DNA from: Palaemon carinicauda
Lineage: Eukaryota; Arthropoda; Malacostraca; Decapoda; Palaemonidae
Length of the DNA stretch: 64,000 nucleotides
Direction: 5' to 3'
Assembly: GCF_036898095.1 (NCBI RefSeq)
Contig: NC_090750.1
Coordinates: forward strand, 86,152,893 to 86,216,892
Notes under the pieces: generated by a model
The model's database searches: none
Seen by the model: the letters and a program-made list of their open reading frames with translations, nothing else
Told to the model about the DNA's origin: nothing
Shown here: positions 11,380-22,341 of the stretch, piece by piece
How the letters are laid out: every line of letters begins with the position of its first letter
Numbering within the stretch: position 1 is the first letter of the stretch
Made by a program: the position numbers and the translations under genes

Positions 11380-12300
11380 AATCTTTATTTCTACAAGAAT
11401 ACAAACCATTATCCTTTAATAAGAGTAATACTTCAGCAAAGCTGGAACAAACATTTAAAATTCAATGTGGTACTTATACGAGGCTAAGGCCTCCTAACTC
11501 GGTCAATCAGAAACTTGTCTCTAATTTCAGCCGCAAGCTATTCATATGTTCTCAAGCTGCTTCCTCAATCTTGGCTGTTTTAATCTTTTCTTTTTCTCTT
11601 TGCAATGTAAACAGAGAATTCCTAACATACTGTCATGTGAGCAGAAACCTTGTAAAAAGTATGGCATGTTATTCTGAGCCTGCTGTTGATCCCCCACCAT
11701 CTCTGTGTTTTTGCAGAGGGAACGAATGCAGATCATGGCCTCTGTAGTGGGTCGCGTTTGGTGAGAAGGATTCTTCAGTATCAGCGCTGGCAATGGGTAA
11801 ACTGATGTAGAAGAAACTCTTTAGCTCATTTTCTTCTGGTGCTGCGCCACCTATTGTGTTTCCCTAGGATTTCTCTAAGCCGGAGTCCTCTGGAGGAATT
11901 TTTTTGGGAAGGGAAGAGACTTCAGCTTGCTCTTGGTGCTTTCCTCATGGACCTGAGGCATTTGTGGCCTTCCTTGGATACTGATGGTGCCCTGTTGGCA
12001 GGGAGGGAGGACCTTTAGGACCTTTAAAGCTTTCATCCTTTATCTTCATATCCTGCTCCACCTGTGGAGGCGATTTGGTCTTGACTACAGTCGAAGAGGC
12101 TTCTGTAGCCTCTCCCTTCATGGGATCATTGTTGTTTGTCTTGAAGACCCCAACCCCAAAGAAGGCTGACAAGAAGTATGTATGCTTCTCTTCCTCTTCT
12201 TCCTCTTCTTCTTCCTCCTCCTTTGCATCATCTTCAGATGCTGCTACTTTGTTAAAGAAGTCCAGGAAGATCTGCTCTACAGGAGTCCCGTGAGACTTCG
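11380..12300 (-). repeat. Dispersed repeat family 'R' copy, with acidic coding relic
   Basis: Read on the - strand this copy matches, in order, the + strand sequence at about 61715-62275: CAG..CTTCCTGGACT, GTAGCAGCATCTGAAGA, a GAA/GAG-rich stretch, CTTCTTGTC...TTTGGGG, and a 3' end with CAGCTTT...TATTAAAGGATA. The - strand peptide around 12172-11945 (FFGVGVFKTNNND...KGPKGPPSLP) is preceded by an acidic Glu run. Function unknown. The matching layout and shared 3' end suggest a retroposed element of about 0.9 kb rather than a gene. Confidence 0.6.
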
Positions 12301-12584
12301 ACCAATCGCTCCTGGTTTACAAGTGAGAGGTGGTGTGATACTAAGAACTAACCCACACTGGAAAAGTGTTTGGTACACAGTACTGTATAGGGTCCTACAC
12401 TCGTACTACAGTCAGCCCTCACTTTTTGCAAAGGCTTCCTGCCCTAGGGTGGGTAAATTCATAACCTACCAACTCGCTGACCATTACCTACCTGTGGTTG
12501 ACTAACACACTAGGTAATCCACTATACTACATTAAATGTTTTACATGTACCTTCTTTTTAGTTCATTCTACTTTTCAGAAGTAA
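12301..12584. other. Spacer with a pogo/Tigger-like terminal motif
   Basis: 12409-12430 reads CTACAGTCAGCCCTCACTTT, similar to the CAGTCA..CCTC ends of Tigger elements, but the matching opposite end was not located. Confidence 0.35.
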
Positions 12585-14609
12585 TTGTACTTTATTAACA
12601 CAACTTGGAAAGACCAAAACAATAATGAAATTGATCTTGAAAACTTGAATAATAACATCATTATCTCCCTGAAGGAAGTAGCAAAGAAGTTCCAGGACAC
12701 AAAACCCTCTGACTACAGCAAATTCTCGGAAGACACAAAGAACCTCATGAAAAAACGGAGAAATCTCAACCCCCCATCAACAGTGAGGGAGAAAATTGAA
12801 GCAGCAGAACTAAACAAAACTATACAGAAAAAGCAACGAGAAGACCTTCGCAATAGAACGACAAAAATAATTGAAGATGTCATCAAACAAGGCAGAGGGT
12901 TTAAAACAGCAAAAAGAAAACTCGGCCAAGGGAAGCTGCAATTCACTGGGGTGCTAGAAGAAGACGGATCCCTTACAACCAATCGTGATGGAATAGCTAA
13001 GCGAGCAAGAGAGTACTACCAAAAGCTTTATTCCTCAGAAAGACCTCGTTACCATCTTCGTGAAAGAGCAAATCAACACCCATCTCATCACTTTCCAGAG
13101 ATCACAGCAGGCGAGGTGCGACTAGCTGTCAAGCAAATGAAGAAAGGGAAAGCACCTGGACCAGATAACATCACGTTAGACCTAATAGCAGATGCTGATG
13201 AGCCAATCCAGGTCAGACTGGCACGACTATTCAATGAATGTCTGAAGAAGAGCAAAACGCCAGAAGAGTGGAATAAAGCTATCTTCATTCTACTCTACAA
13301 GAAAGGCGACCCCAGGGACATGAACAACCAGCGGCCAATCAGCCTCCTTAATGTTATTTATAAAATTTTCACCAAAGTTATTACCAACCGAATAGTAGGA
13401 AAGCTTGATGAAAATCAGCCAAGGGAACAAGCGGGCTTTAGAAGAGGCTACTCCACAATTGACCATCTACAAACAGTAAACCAAATCATTGAGAAAACAA
13501 ATGAATATAAGATACCACTAGTAGTAGCACTTGCAGATTACACCGAAGCATTTGACTCGGTTGAAACTGAGGAGGTCATGTCAGCGCTGGAAGAACAGGG
13601 AGTTGACTCAGTTTACATTAATGTACTCTGTCACATCTATGACCATGCCACATCATTTATTCGTCTCCACAAGGACTCTGAACCATTCCAACTCAAGAGA
13701 GGTGTCAGACAAGGTGACACTAGCTCACCCAAACTGTTTACTGCCTGCCTGGAGAGAGCTTTCCAACAACTCAACTGGCAAGAAAAAGGAATAAAAATAG
13801 ATGGAGAATATCTAAGTCACCTAAGATTTGCTGATGACATCATTATCATTGCTCACACCAAAGAAGAGCTTCAACATATGCTCACCGAGCTAAATGAAGC
13901 AAGCAAATCAATTGGCCTCCACATGAACTTCCAAAAGACCAAAGTCATGAGCAATAAATATACTGAAAATGCAGATGACATACTTGAAATTGAAAACCAA
14001 CAAATTGAGGAAGTGGACCACTACATCTACCTAGGACAAAGAATCTCTCTACATGACGCCTGTAAAGAGAGCGAAATAAAAAGAAGAATAACCCTCGGTT
14101 GGCAAGCGTTTGGAAGAGCCAGTACAGTGTTAAAAAATAAGAGGATTCCTATCATCTTAAAAAGGAAAGTCTAAGATCAATGTATCCTCCCCACTGTCAC
14201 CTATGGGGCCGATGGGGCCGAAACTTGGAATCTAACAAAAAAGCTTTCCCTTAAATTACGAACAATGCAGAGGGCACATGAGAGAATTATGCTAAATCTA
14301 ACATGGAAGGATAGAAAAACAGCTAAATGGATACTTAAAAATACTAAAGTAATGGATATCCTTGAAACCATTAGCAAGCTCAAATGGAACTGGGCAGGGC
14401 ACATTGCCAGGATGATAGACAACCGATGGACATCACGAACAACCTTCTGGACATCCCGAGGATTCACAAGAAACCGAGGAAGACAAAAAACCCGCTGGCA
14501 AGATGACTTAGACCAACATAAGCTACAGTGGCACAGAATAGCTTGCAATAGAAGTCTGTGGAGGAACCTGGGGAAGGCCTACATCCAACAAAGGACTTTT
14601 GAAGGCTGA
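12585..14609 (+). pseudogene. RTE-like reverse transcriptase ORF with one in-frame stop
   Basis: One frame is open from 12585 to 14609 except for TAA at 14172-14174. It encodes the RT linker, then fingers and palm: KKGKAPGPDNI, YKKGDPRDMNNQRPISLLN, EQAGFRRGYSTIDHL, catalytic A motif VVALADYTEAFDSV, RQGDTSSPKLF, and catalytic C motif LRFADDIIII. These are followed by the thumb (MNFQKTKVM, YIYLGQRIS, EIKRRITLGWQAFGR). After the stop the same frame continues with DQCILPTVTYGA and then GHIARM...RGRQKTRWQDDL, the usual RTE C-terminus. A 9-bp direct repeat (GGGGCCGAT-GGGGCCGAA) near 14206 adds three residues. The first residue shown here is TTG-encoded, so it is not a natural start. Confidence 0.85.
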
Positions 14610-14625
14610 AATGATGATGAACACA
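12585..14625 (+). mobile_element. RTE-like non-LTR retrotransposon, 5'-truncated
   Basis: The element begins with RT-linker coding sequence (no endonuclease), runs through a full reverse transcriptase and C-terminal region, and ends with a short GATGATGA-type tail near 14610-14625, typical of RTE-clade 3' ends. A stop codon (TAA at 12582) just precedes the open frame, placing the truncation point close to 12585. Target duplications were not identified. Confidence 0.8.
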
Positions 14626-15169
14626 ACTTCAGTACGAGGTAATATGACTCATAACAAGAAAGTCATCGTCACACCTCGGCCATGCTTTGTATAGTAACAC
14701 CAATACAATTATGTGGTGGTATAGGAGAGAAACGCAAAATCCTGAAAAAATCCAAGGAGCTTCGTATGGCAATGAAGAATGCGCATACGAAATACTGCAT
14801 CAAAATTCCTCTTACTTAAATAACTATTTCTTATAAGTACTATATGTTTGGACAACATGCCCTGTGACAGATAACCATTTTCACTTTGTATGAACCTAAC
14901 CTATTGCCTTTGACAACTCCATGCTCAGACTGTTAGAGGGCTGGCAGGCATCATCACCTTCGGTCATATACAGGACCAGATGCTTTTGACATTTCCCGGT
15001 TAAGTTAAATGAGCCAGATTGGTTCGTAGGAACTTCATCCCCCTTAAGGATGAGTCTCCTATTAAGAAAGATGCCTATTAAGAAAGATGGTTTGTATTTG
15101 TTTAGGAACTACAGTAATCACAAATTTATAAAGTAATTTGTATTTTCCTAAGTACATAAATTACACTTT
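14626..15169. other. Intergenic repeats of MITE type
   Basis: Contains blocks (CCTTAAGGATGAGTCTCCTA, then AAGTAATTTGTATTTTCCTA near 15135-15160) that recur at 23785, 38143, 45405, 59965 and 62585. They are edges of a MITE family with AATTTGTATTTTTCCTA...CAAACCTG ends. No gene seen. Confidence 0.5.
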
Positions 15170-15310
15170 TTGCCTTGGGTCAAAAGTGAATATCTAGCTG
15201 ACTGACTGGTGGGTGGGGCTTACCTGCCACGAGTTATAACAGCCTCACTGAATTTTAACAAGTTCCACTTCACTGATGTCATACTCCTATTAAAAGATTC
15301 TGTTATGTAT
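15170..15310 (+). repeat. 3' part of dispersed repeat family 'R'
   Basis: GGTGGGTGGGGCTTACCTGC...GAGTTATAAC and then CTCCTATTAAAAGATTCTGT match the 3' part of the repeat ending at 62275 and that at 16640-16830. Confidence 0.45.
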
Positions 15311-15677
15311 ACTGGAAAGATTACAGGGAGAAAAGGATATAACTCCACTCAATATTCCTGCAGGGATAAAAGGACAGTATATGCATATTACATAGGCAAT
15401 TATTTCTAAGATCATTCCACTGAAATATGCATAAAGTTTTCATTAAAAATCTAAACCTATTACTTACTCTATCAGATAAACTATTCTATGCATATATTTC
15501 TTTTTGTATTTATACAATAAAAATTTACAAAAAAATGACAATAAAAATAACAAAATACCATATCAGTTTTAGCAAAACTATTTTACAATATTGTACTTTT
15601 AACCTGAGAAAATTTTAAATATAGACATGAAAAGCAGCTAAAAGTACAATAAAATTACCATTTCAGATTCCAGAATG
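15311..15677. other. Downstream flank and probable 3' UTR of FBXO21
   Basis: AT-rich DNA immediately downstream of the FBXO21 stop on the - strand. No clear AATAAA in the - strand sense was found in this interval. Confidence 0.4.
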
Positions 15678-15861
15678 CTACAACCATCCTTGTGCTTTCA
15701 AAATATCCTCTCTTGCAGATTCATCATCAGGATATTCCTCTTGAAGTTCGGTGTTGGGTATATAATATTTGCCATTAAATGTGTGGAAATATTTACCAAC
15801 ATCAACATGAGTTATTGGCTCAGGTTCTGAGCATATTTCTAAATTTTCTTGCGCTGCATAC
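15678..15861 (-). CDS. FBXO21: FBXO21 terminal exon
   Basis: Last coding exon. Acceptor CACACAG precedes 15861; the first base completes a split Arg codon from the previous exon. The peptide begins YAAQENLEICSEPEPITH and continues VDVGKYFHTFNGKYYIPN, then NTELQEEYPDDE, ending at TAG 15678-15680. This is the conserved end of FBXO21 proteins, where the YccV/HspQ-like domain finishes (AAQENL, HxDVGxYF, YIPNxEL). FBXO21 is the substrate-receptor subunit of an SCF ubiquitin ligase; the role is from the family. Confidence 0.9.
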
Positions 15862-16639
15862 CTGTGTGGAGAAAGACATAATAAAGGTACAGTACCTTCC
15901 TAATTTCCTTGAGGGTTGTCTTATGAATGACTTTGTGCAATTTAAACTAATTTTTCCAAAAGATAAAATGATTAACAAGAGTTGAGTTTTGAGTAAATTA
16001 TTAAGTTTTGCTGCATTCTTTCTTACCCTACTCAATAATATATACAGTAATTACATAAATTAAAATAATCACAAGTAGGAAAATAAATTCAAAATAAATA
16101 TACGAGAGCTTGCATATTTGGCTGATTACCAGAATTTTTTCAACAGCCTAAAAGAGAATTTGAATAAAATGCTCTCTCTTTTCTTTGAATCTGGTAACAT
16201 GCTAAAGAATGAACTAAGAGAATAAAATAAAATTATATATTTAAAAATAAAAAGAACTAAATTATAGAAATAATCATTATAAGAAATTGGGAAATTTTGA
16301 GCACTAATGACTTAGCTACAGTCAGATACCACATAAATAAACCGTATAAATAAATAAAACTGGTTTTTTCATAAAAAAATTCCTATAATCTAACACCAGC
16401 ATTGAATGGTTTTTATCACGGTTACTTCACAATTTAATTTTCATTTTACTATAATTACAGTATATCTATGCAATATATCAGAAAATAATAAATTAAAGGA
16501 TTGGTACTGATAAACTGATTTGTATTGGTTGCTTACGTTCACCAAATTTTAAATTCTTCCTTTTTTCTATATCCACTGGGAGGATGAGGATTCCCTCAAA
16601 AAGAAAGGATCAAAATAAATGGCCAGTTATATTAAAGGG
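15862..16639 (-). other. FBXO21 intron, AT-rich
   Basis: No gene or recognisable repeat beyond simple AT-rich sequence. Confidence 0.5.
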
Positions 16640-16830
16640 AGAGAGAGACAGCACGGCACATCTGCCCTCTCCCGAGTCAAGAGCAGAAAGTGAATTCATA
16701 TCACTGGTAAACGTGAGAGCACCCCGCTCTCATGTTTGCCTGTCTACCCCCTGCTAATTAGCAGTGGGGTTTTACGTTGTTAAAAGTCTTGTGGCTAATT
16801 CAGCTTTGCCATAGTAATATTCTCCTATAT
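16640..16830 (+). repeat. Dispersed repeat family 'R', short copy in FBXO21 intron
   Basis: GTCTACCCCCTGCTAATTAG, GGGGTTTTACGTTG..., GCTAATTCAGCTTTGCC and ATTCTCCTAT follow the same order as the 3' parts of the copies at 11380 (-), 15170 (+) and 62130 (+). A short GAGAGAGA run starts it. Confidence 0.4.
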
Positions 16831-16885
16831 AAAGAGTGAAAGGTTATTCAATTAATAATAAAGGTTTCTGGTAATCGTATCTTAC

Positions 16886-16992
16886 CTATGAGATCCATCA
16901 CAGACCAAAACATTGTAAAAAGGTTGTTCTGTTTTATACATGAGGTTGTCCACACCCATTCTTTGCACCCAGTCAAATGGCATTCGACAAGT
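16886..16992 (-). CDS. FBXO21: FBXO21 exon, YccV-like domain part
   Basis: Acceptor ATTTTCAG and donor AG|GTAAG. It encodes TCRMPFDWVQRMGVDNL then QPFYNVLVCDGSH and leaves AG of an Arg codon completed at 15861. QPFYNVLVxDGS is a hallmark of the hemimethylated-DNA-binding-like (YccV/HspQ) domain at the C-terminus of FBXO21. Enters in phase 0, directly continuing FGWDK from the upstream exon. Confidence 0.92.
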
Positions 16993-17340
16993 CTGAAAAT
17001 GAAAACAGAAGTTATAATGCTGATATTCTCAAGCAATTATATATACTGTACAGTACAGTGCATCCATCCAAACATTTACCTAAAACAAAACTTGGTAAAA
17101 AATGTTATTTTCATTAGTAAAATAAATTTTTGAATATACTTACCCGATAATCATGTAGCTGTCAACTCTGTTGCCGACAGAAATCTACGGTCGGGATACG
17201 CCAGCGATCGCTATACAGGTGGGGGTGTACACAACAGCGCCATCTGTGGTCAGGTACTCCAGTACTTCTTGTCAACACCACCTCAATTTTTTCCTCGGTC
17301 CACTGGTTCTCTATGGGGAGGAAGGGTGGGTCAATTAAAT

Positions 17341-17430
17341 CATGATTATCGGGTAAGTATATTCAAAAATTTATTTTACTAATGAAAATAACATTTTTCA
17401 ATATTAATCTTACCCGATAATCATGTAGCT
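17341..17430 (-). repeat. E1 internal complementary region (ICR)
   Basis: The first half is the reverse complement of the element's left edge (CATGATTATCGGGTAAGTAT...GAAAATAACAT). The second half (TTTTCAATATTAATCTTACC) is the reverse complement of its right edge. DIRS-1-type elements carry such an ICR next to one terminal repeat, as template for joining the ends into a circle. Confidence 0.85.
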
Positions 17431-17817
17431 GATTCACACCCAGGGTGGTGGGTGGAGACCAGCATACATGTTAACAAAGAAGCTAAGTATCCCGTATTTT
17501 ATTTTATTAGTTATTCAAAAATAACATAAAATAAATAAGTACCTGGTAAGGAAGACGACTTGAACCATTACTCTGCCTTTATTAAGTACGTCTTCCTTAC
17601 TGAGCGTAGCGGTCCTCTTAGGATGCTGAACGACTCTTAGGTGCTGAAGTATAAAGGGCTGCAACCCATACTAAAGGACCTCATCACAACCTTTAACCTC
17701 GGCGCTTCTCAAGAAAGAATTGACCACCCGCCAAATCGACAAGGATGTGGAAGGCTTCTTAGCCGACCGTACAACCCATAAAAAGTATTCAAGAGAAAGG
17801 TTAAAAAGGTTATGGGA

Positions 17818-19010
17818 TTATGGGAATGTAGTGGCTGAGCCCCCGCCTACTACTGCATTCGTTGCTACGAATGGTCCCAGGGTGTAGCAGTTCTCGTAAA
17901 GAGACTGGACATCTTTGAGATAGAATGATGCGAACACTGACTTGCTTCTCCAATAGGTTGCATCCATAACACTCTGCAGAGAACGGTTCTGTTTGAAGGC
18001 CACTGAAGTAGCCACAGCTCTCACTTCATGTGTCCTTACCTTCAGCAAAGCAAGGTCTTCTTCCTTCAGATGAGAATGTGCTTCCCTAATCAGGAGCCTG
18101 AATTAGTAATAAACTGAGTTTTAGACCTTGGAAGAGAAGGCTTCTTGATAGCACACCATAAGGCTTCTGATTGTCCTCGTAAAGGTTATGACCTTTTTAG
18201 ATAGTACCTAAGAGCTCTAACTGGACAAAGTACTCTCTCCAGTTCGTTCCCCACCAAGTTGGACAGGCTTGGGATCTCGAACGACTTAGGCCAAGGACGT
18301 GAAGGAAGCTCGATTTAACAAAAAACCGAGCTGCAAGGAACATGTAGCCGTTTCAGATGTGAAAACTATGTTCCTGCTGAAGGCGTGGATCTCACTTACT
18401 CTTTTAGCTGTTGACAAGCACACGAGGAAAAAAGTTTTAATGTGAGGTCCTTAAAAGAGGCTGATTGGAGAGGTTCAAATCTTGATGACATAAGGAACCT
18501 TAGGACCACGTCTAGATTCCAGCCTGGAGTGGACAACCGACGTTCCTTTGAGGTCTCAAAAGACCTAAGGAGGTCCTGTAGATCTTTGTTGGTGGAAAGA
18601 TCCAAGCCTCTGTGGCGGAAAACCGCTGCCAACATACTTCTGTAACCCTTGATCGTAGGAGCTGAAAGGGATCTTACGTTCCTTAGATGTAACAGGAAGT
18701 CAGCAATCTGGGTTACAGTGGTACTGGTTGAGGAAACTGCATTGGCCTTGTACCAGCTTCGGAAGACTTCCCCTTTAGACTGATAGACTCTGAGAGTGGA
18801 TGTCCTCCTTGCTCTGGCAATCGCTCTGGCTGCCTCCTTCGAAAAGCTCCTAGCTCTTGAGAGTCTTTCGAAAGTCTGAAGGCAGTCAGACGAAGAGCGT
18901 GGAGGTTAGGGTGTACCTTCTTTACGTGAGGTAGACGTAGAAGGACCACTCCTAGAGGAAGAGTCCTGGGAATGTCGACCAGCCATTGCAGTACCTCTAT
19001 GAACCATTCT
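17818..19010 (-). pseudogene. E1 tyrosine recombinase (broken)
   Basis: The C-terminal part (17818-about 18090) retains HEVR, ATYW and SFYLKD, i.e. the second-half catalytic residues. An in-frame stop lies just upstream of LLIREAHSHL near 18100. In the N-terminal part (18396-18635) a 1-base loss after SFKDLTLK shifts KTLFLVCL into KLFSSCAC, so the catalytic Arg motif (AKRVSE) is out of frame. Compare the intact copy at 39110-40303. Confidence 0.85.
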
Positions 19011-20143
19011 CTCGCGGGCCAGAGCGGAGCCAACCAACGTCAGCCGTGTCCCTTTGCGAGAGGTGAACTTCTGAAGTACCCTGTTGACAATCTTGAACGG
19101 CGGGAATGCATACAGGTCGAGATGGGACCAATCCAGCAGAAAAGCATCCACGTGAACTGCTGCTGGGTCTAGAATCGGAGAACAATACAACGGGAGCCTC
19201 TAGGTTATCGAGGTAGCGAACAGATCTATGGTTGGCTGACCCCACAGGGCCCAAAGTCTGCTGCAAACATTCTTGTGAAGGGTCCACTCTGTGGGGATGA
19301 CCTGACCCTTCCGGCTAAGGCGATCTGCCATGACATTCATATCGCCCTGAATGAACCTCGTTACCAGCGTGAGCTTTCGATCTTTTGACCAGATGAGGAG
19401 GTCCCTTGCGATCTAGAACAACTTCCACGAATGAGTCCCTCCCTGCTTGGAGATGTAAGCCAAGGCTGTGGTGTTGTCAGAGTCCACCTCCACCACCTTG
19501 TTAAGCTGGAGGGACTTGAAGTTTATCAAGGCCAGATGAACCGCCAACAGCTCCTTGCAATTGATGTGAAGTGTCCTTTGCTCCTGATTCCATGTTCCCG
19601 AGCATTCCTGTCCGTCCAAAGTCGCACCCCAGCCCGTGTCTGATGCGTCAGAGAAGAGACGGCGGTCGGGCTTCTGAACAGCCAAAGGTAGACTTCCTTG
19701 AGAAGAAAGCTGTTCTTTCACCACGTGAGAGTAGACCTCCTCTCTTCGGAAACAGGAACTGAGACCGTCTCTAGCGTCATGTCCTTTATCCAGTGAGCAG
19801 CTAGATGATACTGAAGGGGGCGGAGGTGGCGTCTCCCTAACTCGATGAACAGGGCCAGCGATGAAAGTGTCCCTGTTAGACTCATCCACTACCTGACTGA
19901 GCATCGGTTCCTTCTCAGCATGCTCTGGATGCATTCTAGGGCTTGGTAGATCCTTGGGGCCGACGGAAAAGCCCGAAAAGCTCGACTCTGAAGATCCATA
20001 CCCAGGTAGACAATGGTCTGGGATGGGACGAGCTGGGACTCCTCAAAATTGACCAGGAGGCCCAGTTCCTTGGTCAGATCCATAGTCCATCTGAGAATCT
20101 CCAGACAGCGACGACTTGTGGGAGCTCTTAAAAGCCAGTCGTC
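18730..20143 (-). pseudogene. E1 RT remnant, RNase H and methylase-like region (broken)
   Basis: RNase H motifs are visible at 19413-19700 (LFSDASDTGWGATLDGQE, INCKELLAVHLAL, VDSDNTTALAYIS). The DAM-like part (AVHVDAFLLDWSHL, LYAFPPFKIVN) is at 18906-19190. Upstream the RT begins abruptly at DDWLLRAPTSRRC (20143): the YL of YLDD and all of fingers and palm are missing, fused to a Gag-type frame. Several frameshifts and a stop (after SWKLF) break the frame. Confidence 0.85.
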
Positions 20144-22341
20144 TGACGGAGCCGGACACAAGATCATGGTACTGCTGCACAGTCTGTGAACTGTCAACCA
20201 TGGGGAAGCGAGGAAGTACAGCGACAACCCGAAGCTGTCTAGACTGTCTGGGTCGTACAGACAACTCCTTATCGGGTTGCTGAGGTTGCCGCACTGCGTC
20301 ACAACAAGTCACTTCTGCTGGTTGTTGAACGTCTTCCCAGTGACACACTGACTCCGTAAACAAAAAATCCTCTAACAAGGACTAAGCTTGGACTGCATGT
20401 CTTGCAACAAAGCTCAAGGTCTATGGGAGCAGGTGTGGTAACAGACGGGGTTAGCGACTGAAGTGGAACCATTACCCTCCCTGGAAGCATGTTATGCTTA
20501 AATAAAAGTCCATAGGAGGCTAAGCAGCTAAAGGCTCCTCTCCAAATGACAGAGTCCTCATGGGAATATCAGAAGGAGGGAGAATAGCACTTTCTCATCT
20601 ACAGGAACCATATCCGAGAAAAGCTAAGTTCTCTCAGTGAGGGTTTCACTGGCGCAAAAGCAGCAGACCAGAAGGCAACGTTATGAAACTGCTTGACAGT
20701 CTTTTGAGTTGGCAACAACCAAAGATGTGTGACTGAGGAGCATGCGGTAAGGTATGCAGAGCATGCTGTATGCAGAGCATGCTGTATGTAGAGCATGCTG
20801 TAAGGAAAGCAGAGCATGTTGCATGGCGTGCGGCTTATGCTGCATGGGATGAGGCTCATGCTGCATGGGATGAGGCTCATGCTGCATGGTATGAGGCTCA
20901 TGCTGCATGGGATGAGGCTCATGCTGCAAGGGATGAGGCTCATGCCGCATGCGTTGAGGAGGATGCCGCATAGTATGAGGCGGTTGCCGCATAGCATGAG
21001 GCTCCTGCCTCATGGTTTGAGGAGGATGCCGCATAGCATGAGGCTCCTCATAGCATGAGGCTCCTGCCTCATGGATTGAGGAGGATGCCGCATAGTATGA
21101 GGCTCCTGCCTCATGGGTTGAGGAGGATGCCGCATAGCATGAGGCTCCTGCCTCATGGGTAGAGGAGGTTGCCGCATAGCATGAGGCTCCTGCCTCATGG
21201 GTTGAGGAGGATGCCGCATAGCATGAGGCTCCTCATAGCATGAGGTCCCTGCCTCATGGGTTGAGGAGGATGCCGCATAGCATGAGGCTCCTCATAGCAT
21301 GAGGCTCCTGCCTCATGGGTTGAGGCGGCTGCCTCATAGCATGAGGTTCCTGCCTCAAGAGTTGCGTCTGCCTCAAGGGTTGAGGAGGTAGCTGCGCAGA
21401 GAGAGGCGGTTGCCGCATAGCATGAGGCTGCTGCCTCAAGGATGGTGGAGGTTGCCGCAACGCATGAGGCTGCTGCCTCAAGGATGGAGGAGGTTGCCGC
21501 AACGCATGAGGCTCCTGCCTCATGGGTAGAGGAGGTTGCTGCAAAGCATGAGGCTCCTGCCTCAAGGGTTGAGGAGGTTGCCGCATAGCAAGAGGCTCCT
21601 GCCTCAAGGAAAGTGGAGGTTGCTGCATAGCGCTGGTACCTGGCAACTCCCAATGCGGCAGCTCACGCATGGAGGCAGGAGGAGCCTCAACATCATACGT
21701 CTGGCAGGGTGGACTGCGCAGAGGTGGAGGAGCGCTCGCAGGAGGTGGTGTGCTAACCTTCTCTGCCTGAAACTCCTGCATCAAAACCGCAAGCTGAGAC
21801 TGCATTGTCTGCAGCATAGACCACTAGGGTCTATGAAAGACAACAACAAACGGAGCTACTGTCCGTTGAGACTGAGGGTCTAAAACAGCTGGTGCGGCAA
21901 CAGACGGAGTTACTGCCTGTTGCGATACCACCTTGCCTCTCTGGGAGGTGTGCAGTTGTCGTACTGCAGCAAGTCCGAACTGACCCAGTGTTAATGGCTA
22001 CACCTAGGAGTTGGACTTGCGCGGAAGGGACCGACTTGCACTTAAAAGCTGCAAGATTTGGTCCATGGTTTCTGCGAGAAACCTCTTCCGCAGACGAGGA
22101 ATAAATGGGCTCTCTCGTCTTTGTGTGGGTGGGGTGATCACGTCGGCTATGTGAGTTGGTTACACCCGAAACCACGGAGGGAAACGTCTGTTCGTCGATC
22201 AAGGCCTGATGAACCCATAAGTCCTTCGACGTTACTTCTCCCCTGGGCTTGGGAGCTTGTAAGAGGTCCCAGACTAGGCGAACAACTGGCACGAACAGAC
22301 GAACCCTCGAACGCAACACTGTAACACTTTGCGCTTATCAC
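20143..22341 (-). pseudogene. E1 Gag-like region with repeat expansion, N-terminus missing
   Basis: Homologous to the middle of the E2 Gag: PSLGPLTSSQAQGRSNVEGL near 22230 matches PGPLASSQAQGRSNVEGQ of E2, and LLQTMQSQLAVLMQEFQAEK is shared. It includes a long Gln/Pro/His/Met repeat (see 20816-21640). The Cys-rich N-terminus and basic C-terminus of intact Gag are absent; the frame upstream opens only with GTG near 22341. Stops interrupt the distal part. Confidence 0.8.
20816..21640 (-). repeat. Tandem minisatellite encoding a Gag hexapeptide-type repeat
   Basis: Two phases. First, 20834-20945, are about 21-bp units of the form CTCATGCTGCATGGGATGAGG. Then, to about 21640, are about 42-bp units of GGCTCCTGCCTCATGGGTTG and AGGATGCCGCATAGCAT. 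On the - strand this reads PHAMRQPP / PMRQEPH-like units. E2's Gag holds a short, diverse version at 43270-43740, so E1 has expanded and homogenised it. The period is a multiple of three, keeping the frame. Confidence 0.9.

Noticed and set aside
20770..21058. Open frames on the + strand over the Gag minisatellite
   Set aside because: Any 21-bp repeat without stops opens several frames; only the - strand frame agrees with E2 Gag.
20816..21640. CRISPR-like look of evenly spaced repeats
   Set aside because: Contiguous tandem units with no unique spacers, in a eukaryotic retroelement Gag; a minisatellite.
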